A DNA stretch of 26,580 nt, from IMG/VR virus record IMGVR_UViG_3300017767_000100, positions 1 to 26,580 of that record; one strand, 5' to 3'. Every line of letters begins with the position of its first letter. The stretch's first letter is position 1. Origin of the DNA: a virus. Under the pieces are notes generated by a model. It was not told the DNA's origin, did no database searches, and saw only the letters and a program-made list of their open reading frames with translations. Of this stretch, positions 21,095 through 26,580 are shown piece after piece. The position numbers and the translations under genes are program-made.

Positions 21095-23022
21095 TAGATT
21101 TTACGTAGCGTTGCAAATCTGTGTCCTACTATTATCTCTGATGGCTCACCACCACGATAAACTTCTATAAGGCATGCAGGATTTTCTTCTGTCGCATTGA
21201 GCGTTAAGTTAGTGTCAGGTACTGGTAACTTACCAGACCTCACAATCTTTTTGATTTTACCTCTTGCTCTGCCGCCAGAACTATCCCAAGAAACCATATC
21301 ACCTACTTTTAATGCATCAGCTTCTGCTTTGCTTTCGTTTTCTATTTGATTTCTTTTTTTAGTAGACCAAGAGAAACCTGCGTCGCCACCCCACAACGCC
21401 CATGCTATTCTTCCTGCACTTGGATAACCTTCTTGACCTTGTTTAAATCCTTGTCCTTGTTTATCTACTTCGTGTCTGCTGAAAAAACTATACATACGTT
21501 TTACTGTGCTTGGCGAAAGTTTTTGTTTGCTAATCAACTGATTGGCTCTAGTTACACCGACTCTTGTTCCACCCCTTTTATATTCCTCTCTCCATTTCAG
21601 ACCTCTTTTTGCTTCGGTTGCCATGCCATCACTAGGTGTAAAATCAATATCTGCAATCGCTTTTTCGTCATGCCAAAAATCATATTTATCTTCTCCATCA
21701 ATTTCTTCTTCTTCAACATCTTCGTATTCATTTAGGTCTACTTCGTTATCAGGTTTGTCAGGCTCTGGTGGACTTTCACTACCTAATGGGAATAAGGATG
21801 CATTGATATATATTTCATCACCACCATCAACAGGACTAAGACCAATCTGTTCTCTGGCTTCGTTCCTTGTCATGATTCCTGCATTTACTGCCTGTGTAAT
21901 GTTTTCGTAAGTTTTTCTTTTTCTTTCTGCTAATGCAGGTATTTCTTCTGTACTAAATTCTAAATACAGTCTTTCATCAAACATAGGCACTAACCATTCA
22001 TTAAGGTCTGACTCTACTAATTTTAAATGTGGGATTATTGTTTCTTCATACAATGCCAATCTTGCTTCTGCCACATTTGCATAAGTTTGTGCATCAGGAA
22101 CACCGACTAATTGTGAAGGTACACCGAAACATAAAGCGATATCGGTAGCACTCATGTGTTTTAGATTAATGAAATCCATGTCTTTAGGACTCAAACCCAT
22201 TTCCTTCCAATCAAAATCTCCTTCTAACAACATCGGTCTACCTGCGTTACTTGCACCTGTGAATCTGTTATTTAGGTCTGTTAGTAACTGTTGTCTTTGT
22301 GATTCAGACAAATTGATTGCAAAACCACCATCATCTTTAGGCTTGAATATAACAGCACCGCTTGGTCTTGCACCATTATTCAATAGATTTATATTGTGCT
22401 GACTGGCTAAATTGTGTTGGTCAACTTCTACTGCTGCCGCTGCAAGTGGCGAACAACCATAATAATCATCTAATGGATTCCACAGTTTGATGTGTTTAAG
22501 TTCACTAAATCCTGTGTTGGGGTCTACCTTGAAACTTTGTTGTACTTTGCCATTGATAACATAATCGTATCTTTGTGGTATAGATTTGTTGCCGCCTTGT
22601 ATAACTACTCGGTCTGGTCTTAATAAATGTAGTTCTCTCGGCTTCCCTATTTCGCTACCTACTTTTAGAACATAAGCATTACCGCTTAATAAAAGAAAAC
22701 CAAACATGGCATTCATAAACTCTGATTTAGACTGTAATGGATTGGGTCTATCCATAAGATTAATCAGTGGATGTTGCTCTATCACATCATCACCGCTTTT
22801 GAGTAAGTAGTCTACAGAACTTGCACCTTTTGATATTTCATTGACACAACGATATACAATCGCATTTTTCTTATAACCTTCGTTTGCTAAATCTGCATAT
22901 TTGTATTCTTTGCTGTGAGAATTCACACCGAAATAACCGACCATGTTGCCTGCTTGTTTTATATCTGTTTGGATTACATTGCTACCAAACATTCTTTGAA
23001 ATAGATTTTTCTTTTCTGCCAT
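21094..23022 (-). CDS. Portal protein (HK97 type) with C-terminal accessory and Tudor-like extension
   Basis: About 642 residues from the ATG at 23022. A longer reading from a TTG at 23037 adds five residues but the GGAG lies nine bases before the ATG and the ATG overlaps the TerL stop as TAATG. Numbering from the longer form: the Phage_portal core is about 1-420 (VYRCVNEISKGASS, LLSGNAYVLK, LWNPLDDYYGCSPL, DIALCFGVPSQLVG). An acidic linker (430-450) follows. Then comes a module (about 470-560) with WREEYKRGGTRVGV, SFFSRHEVDKQGQGF and GYPSAGRIAWALWGGDAGFSW. The end (about 575-647, VGDMVSWDSSGGRARGKIKKI) matches the HVA1 Tudor-like (DUF2945) pattern. The portal is the dodecameric DNA entry ring. 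Confidence 0.92.
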   Translation of the reverse strand: MAEKKNLFQRMFGSNVIQTDIKQAGNMVGYFGVNSHSKEYKYADLANEGYKKNAIVYRCVNEISKGASSVDYLLKSGDDVIEQHPLINLMDRPNPLQSKSEFMNAMFGFLLLSGNAYVLKVGSEIGKPRELHLLRPDRVVIQGGNKSIPQRYDYVINGKVQQSFKVDPNTGFSELKHIKLWNPLDDYYGCSPLAAAAVEVDQHNLASQHNINLLNNGARPSGAVIFKPKDDGGFAINLSESQRQQLLTDLNNRFTGASNAGRPMLLEGDFDWKEMGLSPKDMDFINLKHMSATDIALCFGVPSQLVGVPDAQTYANVAEARLALYEETIIPHLKLVESDLNEWLVPMFDERLYLEFSTEEIPALAERKRKTYENITQAVNAGIMTRNEAREQIGLSPVDGGDEIYINASLFPLGSESPPEPDKPDNEVDLNEYEDVEEEEIDGEDKYDFWHDEKAIADIDFTPSDGMATEAKRGLKWREEYKRGGTRVGVTRANQLISKQKLSPSTVKRMYSFFSRHEVDKQGQGFKQGQEGYPSAGRIAWALWGGDAGFSWSTKKRNQIENESKAEADALKVGDMVSWDSSGGRARGKIKKIVRSGKLPVPDTNLTLNATEENPACLIEVYRGGEPSEIIVGHRFATLRKI

Positions 23023-24329
23023 TAGCTTATTCTCCAATTTACATGTCCTTTTGATTTGCTTAATTCAGACATACCCCAAACTAATGCATCAAGTCTATCA
23101 GGACTCGTTTTTATATCTCCTGTATAAGTACACATCTGTGATTCTAATTCAGGATAATAACCAACATGATGAACTCGCTTCTGCTCATACAATGCAGCAA
23201 TAGGTTCTGCTCTTACTAGCTTCCCTCTTGTTGCGTGAACTGACCTATAAGGAATATCACTATCTATATTTCTTAGCAGTCTTTCCACCAAGTCGCCACC
23301 ATTATTAACTTCTGCCACTATTCTATCAGCTTCCCATTCATAATAGGCTCTTATTGCTATTCTACCCCATTTGTCTGCAGAATACTTCCCAGACAAATCT
23401 TCTAATACATAGTATTCGTTATTCATGTCTTTGCCAACCACAATAATACCTGTTTCGTCTGAATTTTCGTTTGCTGTTACTGCAGGGTCAATAGCAACAA
23501 TTATGTTAGTTAGTTCACGTTCTGTGTCATCTCTGAGCCTTGTTTCTTCAATTTCGGCACTATTCCACAATGCTCCTTCAAAGTTATCAACTACTTCTGC
23601 GTATAACTCCTGCCGACCTAATGTAGTACCTTCATATCTATCTTTAAGCATAGCCAATGCACTTTCAGCAAGGTTTGCTTCGTTTTCAAAAGTACTGCCA
23701 CTTGTAACATGGCAATCTTTCCTTTCAATAAGTTCTTTTATTATCTTTGTTGGTTTAGGTGTTGTAGTTATGACACACTGCGGTTTTGCTCCTAAACGCA
23801 GACCAAACATTAACTGATCAAATGCTTCAGGATATCTCCAAGCCGCTAACTCATCACACCATGCTCTATGAAATTGAGGACCACGAAGTCTGTCTGGTTC
23901 TTGTGCAGCAAAGCCTGATATTTTTGAGCCATTAGATAATCTTATCTCAGACGTTGAAGAAGAATATCCCTTTTGGTCACTAGACTTTATGAAACATTCT
24001 TTTGGTATAATTGACAATAAACCACTTGGACCACCAAAACATACTCTTCTTAAATCACCATGAGTCGGTGCTACTACTGCACAATTAGAATTAGGATGCC
24101 TTAATGCATAAGTAACAATATCTTGTGCACCTGTCCTAGTTTTACCCCAACCACGTCCTGCTAGTATTAACCATATGTAGAAATCTACGTCAGGTGCTAT
24201 TTGTTTTGCTCTAGCTGTCTTTAGCCAATTAGTGTACAGAGCTATCGTTTGCTTGTTGCTTGTTTCTTGCAACTGTGTCAAGCAATTCCATAGCTTCTCT
24301 GAAGGCTGCTTCTTCTGTGATGTTTGCAT
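23022..24329 (-). CDS. Terminase large subunit (packaging ATPase and nuclease)
   Basis: A 435-residue protein. Walker A is LAGRGWGKT (about 56-64) and Walker B is AWCDEL (156-161). The coupling motif ITTTPKPTK is at about 188-195. The RNase H-like nuclease follows: IVAIDPAVTANENSDETGI (Asp281), VAEVNNGGDLVE (Glu340) and SPDRLDALVWGMSEL (Asp411 and Asp414). This resembles the terminase of RcGTA-type elements. The ATG at 24329 lies 101 bases inside TerS and has GGA six to eight bases upstream; no other Met precedes Walker A. Confidence 0.95.
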   Translation of the reverse strand: MQTSQKKQPSEKLWNCLTQLQETSNKQTIALYTNWLKTARAKQIAPDVDFYIWLILAGRGWGKTRTGAQDIVTYALRHPNSNCAVVAPTHGDLRRVCFGGPSGLLSIIPKECFIKSSDQKGYSSSTSEIRLSNGSKISGFAAQEPDRLRGPQFHRAWCDELAAWRYPEAFDQLMFGLRLGAKPQCVITTTPKPTKIIKELIERKDCHVTSGSTFENEANLAESALAMLKDRYEGTTLGRQELYAEVVDNFEGALWNSAEIEETRLRDDTERELTNIIVAIDPAVTANENSDETGIIVVGKDMNNEYYVLEDLSGKYSADKWGRIAIRAYYEWEADRIVAEVNNGGDLVERLLRNIDSDIPYRSVHATRGKLVRAEPIAALYEQKRVHHVGYYPELESQMCTYTGDIKTSPDRLDALVWGMSELSKSKGHVNWRIS

Positions 24330-24798
24330 TTAGTTCCACATTATGGGTTGTTTCTCCTAATGCTAATTTTGCCAATCTTTGTGCGGATAATGCAGCATTA
24401 GCTAGAGCGTTTATTTGCGAAGGAATAAAGTTCTTTTTACCTTCATTGATGTTTTCAGTGTTCTTTCTTATGTTCTGTCCGACTGTTGCCATTAATGCTT
24501 TTGCTAAGTTGAGACTGTTTGTATCAAACTTCTTAGATTCTACACTTAGATTTTTGGCTCTTTCTTGGTCTAGCTTAGACAAATATTGTTGTTGAAATCT
24601 TTCTCTTTCTACCTTCCAACTTTCTTTGTTAGCTGCCCTGTAAAGCGTTGATTTAGCTACTTTATGCTTTTTGTACAGTTCATCAAGAGTGAACAAAACT
24701 CTTTCACCTGATTCATCGTCAATACCTTGCACATATTCATTACGTATTTGTAATTTAAGTGCATCAGTAAGTTTTTTATTTGCTGTTTTAGTAGCCAT
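24229..24798 (-). CDS. Terminase small subunit
   Basis: A 189-residue protein encoded directly before TerL. A helix-turn-helix lies at about 38-63 (TLDELYKKHKVAKSTLYRAANKESW), followed by a long helical, coiled-coil-like region (QQQYLSKLDQERAKNLSVES). This fits small terminases that recognise packaging DNA and feed it to TerL. It overlaps TerL by 101 bases. The ribosome binding site is weak (GAG six bases before the ATG), with an AT-rich leader containing TATTCCGAAA. Confidence 0.85.
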   Translation of the reverse strand: MATKTANKKLTDALKLQIRNEYVQGIDDESGERVLFTLDELYKKHKVAKSTLYRAANKESWKVERERFQQQYLSKLDQERAKNLSVESKKFDTNSLNLAKALMATVGQNIRKNTENINEGKKNFIPSQINALANAALSAQRLAKLALGETTHNVELNANITEEAAFREAMELLDTVARNKQQANDSSVH

Positions 24799-24829
24799 AT
24801 TTTCTCAATATTTCTCACAATGTAATACA

Positions 24830-24839
24830 TTTCGGAATA
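24830..24839 (-). promoter_or_regulatory. Partial copy of the TATTCCGAAA element upstream of TerS
   Basis: TATTCCGAAA occurs on the minus strand in the 60-base gap before TerS, in the same orientation relative to its gene as the two longer copies on the plus strand. It lies 35 bases before the ATG instead of 62-66. An AT-rich stretch falls about 20-26 bases downstream of its G, as in the other copies. The 10-base match could be coincidence, but I found TATTCCGAA only at these three intergenic places. Confidence 0.4.
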
Positions 24840-24858
24840 GATGTAAATTCTATAATAC

Positions 24859-25710
24859 TTATTCTTCAACATATCTATCTAAATCTTTTAGTTCTTGTAC
24901 AGTCAATTTATATAATTGTTGCCAAGTGTATCTTCTACCGCAAGGATAAGTACCTGTCTTGTCATAATCCCAGTAGTCTGGGTGGTTGCCATCTATGTAA
25001 ACATCTTTTTCAAAGAACAAACTATTGTACTCATTATATTCTTCATATTGTTCTACTTTTAATCCTTGATGCCTGTCTGCTAGTTTTTTAATTTCCTCAT
25101 ACCAATCTATCTTTACTTTAGGTTGTTTCGGTATGTATTCATCATGTTTACGAGTAAGCCTATCTTCATCATAAATCTTTTCGTAATGCTTTAGCTTTCG
25201 TTCTATTTTCTTCATGCTGTTAGCTATCCTTTTCAGATTGCTTTCATACTGTTTTTGCTTCTTAAGTAAATTAGCTTGTCTACTTTGTAGCTGTTTATAG
25301 TTCTTAGCTACTTTATTTATGGGTTGTTTTGGTTTATCTACTTTCTTGAAATAGTCTGCATCAGTAAACTTATCAGTAATAATTGCCATTTGTTTTTCAT
25401 CAAGTGGGTGATGCCTAAACTGTGAATGTTCATATCCATAGTTATGCATCAACTCATGTGCGAACAATTGTGCTATGTGGTACAAACTTAAATCCTCTGA
25501 CATTGATAAATGCATATCGTGATTCACACCATAGTATTTATCTAAGTATGCATGACCAGAATAGCCATGTTTCTTTTGCCATATTTGTATCTTAAGTGTT
25601 TTCCAATATCTAAGTTTGCCTTCTGATTTAGATATCTCCCTATGTATGTGACTGTAAAGTGTTTTAAGTTTTACAGTATCAAACGCAGATGTGTTTTTTA
25701 TTATTTTCAT
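24859..25710 (-). CDS. Metzincin-like zinc metalloprotease candidate
   Basis: A 283-residue protein. Residues 85-95 read HELMHNYGYEH, the full HExxHxxGxxH zinc site (His85, Glu86, His89, Gly92, His95). The preceding IAQLFAH forms the usual active-site helix. A possible Met-turn candidate is MAIITDKF (108-115). Residues about 135-185 form a basic coiled coil. The C-terminal 100 residues are Tyr/Asp/Glu-rich without a recognised fold. The start has TTGAGGA. It diverges from the ART-like gene at 25845. The substrate and timing are unknown; it may be a host-directed or particle-maturation enzyme. An SprT-like family is the alternative. Confidence 0.75.
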   Translation of the reverse strand: MKIIKNTSAFDTVKLKTLYSHIHREISKSEGKLRYWKTLKIQIWQKKHGYSGHAYLDKYYGVNHDMHLSMSEDLSLYHIAQLFAHELMHNYGYEHSQFRHHPLDEKQMAIITDKFTDADYFKKVDKPKQPINKVAKNYKQLQSRQANLLKKQKQYESNLKRIANSMKKIERKLKHYEKIYDEDRLTRKHDEYIPKQPKVKIDWYEEIKKLADRHQGLKVEQYEEYNEYNSLFFEKDVYIDGNHPDYWDYDKTGTYPCGRRYTWQQLYKLTVQELKDLDRYVEE

Positions 25711-25752
25711 ATTACTTTCCTCAATTTATTATTTAATTATTCTTTATTCTAC

Positions 25753-25781
25753 ATTATAAGACAATAACTATTTATTCCGAA
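25753..25781 (-). promoter_or_regulatory. Possible promoter for the metalloprotease gene
   Basis: On the minus strand TATAAT (25758-25753) lies about 43 bases before the ATG. With a 17-base spacer the -35 position is TTCGGA (25781-25776), a poor match that overlaps the repeat element on the other strand. A regulator binding that element could therefore affect both divergent genes. Confidence 0.4.
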
Positions 25782-25795
25782 AAGGGTTTTCTTTT
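25773..25795 (+). promoter_or_regulatory. Repeat element copy 1 (TATTCCGAAAAGGG...), upstream of the ART-like gene
   Basis: A 23-base sequence identical to 26505-26527 starts TATTCCGAAAAGGGTTTTCT. It contains the inverted repeat GAAAA-GGG-TTTTC. Its G at 25779 lies 66 bases before the ATG at 25845, almost the same spacing as in copy 2. An AT-rich hexamer 21-26 bases downstream of the G could be a -10 region, which would place CCGAAA at the -35 position. Because there is no plus-strand gene upstream here, a terminator is an unlikely explanation. Confidence 0.65.
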
Positions 25796-25844
25796 TTGCA
25801 AATATAGGGCAGAATCCATAACGTACTAAATTGAAGGAGATAAA

Positions 25845-26504
25845 ATGAAACTATACCACGGAACGTCTTACAGAAATCTACAACAAATTATTAAAACAAA
25901 ATCTATTGTTCCACGTAAGGGTGATGGCAATTGGAAACACACATTAAAAAGTAATCCTGAAATGGTCTACCTGACTAATTGTTATGGTTGTTATTTTGCT
26001 TTCAATAGCACTTACCATTTAGCTGATGAAAGCATACCTGATGGTGAATATGATGCTAATAACTATGACGATGATAAAGCAGTCGTATTAGAAATTGATG
26101 TCAGTCCTAAAAACTTATATCCAGATGAAGATGCCTTAGAGCAAGTATCTAGGCTTGATAACGATTTGAATAAACACATAAAGCAATTTATGAGTGATTA
26201 CGATGACAGTATAGATTACATGGCAGACAGAACTAATTTCTTTATAGACAATTACGAGCAATACAAAGACCTTTGGAAAACAAGTTTAGATGCTTTAGGT
26301 ACTGTTTGTCATAAAGGCAAAATACATATCAATCATATTAAAAGAGTAGCTGTGTTACACCCACATGCATTTTTATATAGCCAACCAACAATAACAATCG
26401 CAAATTACAGATACAAAGGTGCAGACTATAGAAAGGAATGTAGTGAATTAATATGGTCAAAAGAGTACTCAAGTAAAGTAATAAAAAACAAGGATTTTAA
26501 ATGA
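25845..26504 (+). CDS. ADP-ribosyltransferase-fold (KptA/ART-like) protein candidate
   Basis: A 219-residue protein. It begins MKLYHGTSYRNLQQIIKTKSI, the YHGTS-x-x-x-L-x-x-I-[IL] pattern of the ART superfamily first strand and helix, where the His binds NAD. VYLTNCYGCYFAF (41-53) fits the second conserved strand and helix, and AVVLEIDV (79-86) the next. The stretch CHKGKIHINHIKRVAVLHP (155-173) is typical of the C-terminal strand pair. I cannot assign the catalytic Glu. The start has AAGGAGATAAAATG. It may modify host proteins or nucleic acid early in infection, or act as a toxin. RNA 2'-phosphotransferase-like is the alternative. Confidence 0.65.
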   Translation: MKLYHGTSYRNLQQIIKTKSIVPRKGDGNWKHTLKSNPEMVYLTNCYGCYFAFNSTYHLADESIPDGEYDANNYDDDKAVVLEIDVSPKNLYPDEDALEQVSRLDNDLNKHIKQFMSDYDDSIDYMADRTNFFIDNYEQYKDLWKTSLDALGTVCHKGKIHINHIKRVAVLHPHAFLYSQPTITIANYRYKGADYRKECSELIWSKEYSSKVIKNKDFK

Positions 26505-26527
26505 TATTCCGAAAAGGGTTTTCTTTT
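26505..26527 (+). promoter_or_regulatory. Repeat element copy 2, upstream of the gene starting at 26573
   Basis: The same 23 bases as at 25773-25795, directly after the stop of the ART-like gene. Its G at 26511 lies 62 bases before the next ATG. A TAAAAT (26532-26537) lies 21-26 bases after the G, as expected for a -10 box. A weak terminator role for the GAAAA/TTTTC hairpin and T-run is possible here, but copy 1 does not follow a plus-strand gene. Confidence 0.65.
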
Positions 26528-26572
26528 CAGATAAAATAAGAGAGAATCAAATAATAAATTGAGGAGCATAAA

Positions 26573-26580
26573 ATGAACGA
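26573..26580 (+). CDS. Start of a further plus-strand gene (partial)
   Basis: ATG at 26573 is preceded by TTGAGGAGCATAAA, a strong ribosome binding site that closely matches the leaders of the metalloprotease gene (TTGAGGAAAGTAAT) and the ART-like gene (TTGAAGGAGATAAA). Only two codons and part of a third (ATG AAC GA) are in the window, so nothing can be said about the product. Confidence 0.6.

Noticed and set aside
23022-23037. TTG start for the portal gene
   Set aside because: The ATG at 23022 has GGAG at good spacing and the same TAATG overlap used at other junctions of the operon.
26505-26527. Reading the repeat as a rho-independent terminator for the ART-like gene
   Set aside because: The stem is five base pairs, mostly A-T, and the identical copy at 25773 follows no plus-strand gene, so a promoter or operator fits both copies better.
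1-26580. CRISPR arrays, tRNA genes, insertion sequences and attachment sites
   Set aside because: No regularly spaced repeats, cloverleaf-like sequences, transposase or integrase reading frames were seen; the only repeats are the fibre repeats and the 23-base element.

Overview
The window is part of the genome of a tailed bacteriophage with a siphovirus plan: an HK97-type head and a long non-contractile tail with a tape-measure protein. The DNA is AT-rich. The order of virion genes follows the Rhodobacter capsulatus gene transfer agent (RcGTA) and related alphaproteobacterial and marine siphophages: TerL, portal, prohead protease, capsid, adaptor, head-tail joining, DUF3168, tail tube, two tail-assembly chaperone reading frames, tape measure, distal tail. 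A marine or aquatic proteobacterial host is plausible but cannot be proven from sequence alone. No integrase, replication, tRNA, CRISPR or clear lysis gene is visible, so lifestyle is undetermined.

Layout. Almost everything (1-25710) lies on the minus strand and is read right to left. Packaging and head: TerS (24798), TerL, portal with an unusual C-terminal fusion, MuF-like protein, prohead protease, major capsid protein and a probable decoration protein, ending at a hairpin terminator (17499-17530). Next comes a block of about 11 kb (6.2-17.5 kb): two small virion-type proteins, a giant 2339-residue repetitive fibre with a self-cleaving S74 chaperone, a second fibre ending in a C1q-like domain, a 61-residue protein and a third fibre ending in S74. 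Two small proteins follow, one of them a membrane protein. The connector and tail genes then resume (5771 to 1): gp6/gp8-type connector, SPP1 gp16-like adaptor, HK97 gp10-like, DUF3168, tail tube, an unknown, the chaperone pair, tape measure, a distal-tail candidate and the first codons of another tail gene. Many neighbours overlap by ATGA, TAATG or TGATG, so they are probably translated by coupling.

At the right end the pattern changes. A minus-strand gene with a full HExxHxxGxxH zinc-protease motif (24859-25710) diverges from a plus-strand gene that resembles an ADP-ribosyltransferase-fold protein (25845-26504). A further plus-strand gene begins at 26573. A 23-base repeat starting TATTCCGAAAAGGG lies 62-66 bases before both plus-strand ATGs. 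A shorter copy (TATTCCGAAA) lies before TerS in the same relative orientation. This looks like a phage-specific promoter or operator.

The strongest signals beyond routine annotation are: (1) a canonical A_AAA_AAG slippery site near the end of the tail-assembly chaperone gene, with a fully open -1 frame into the next ORF, which has no good start of its own; (2) the repeated TATTCCGAAA element; (3) the fibre cassette inserted between capsid and connector genes, with C1q and S74 ends alternating; (4) the portal fused to an accessory module and a Tudor-like domain; (5) the divergent metzincin-like and ART-like pair.
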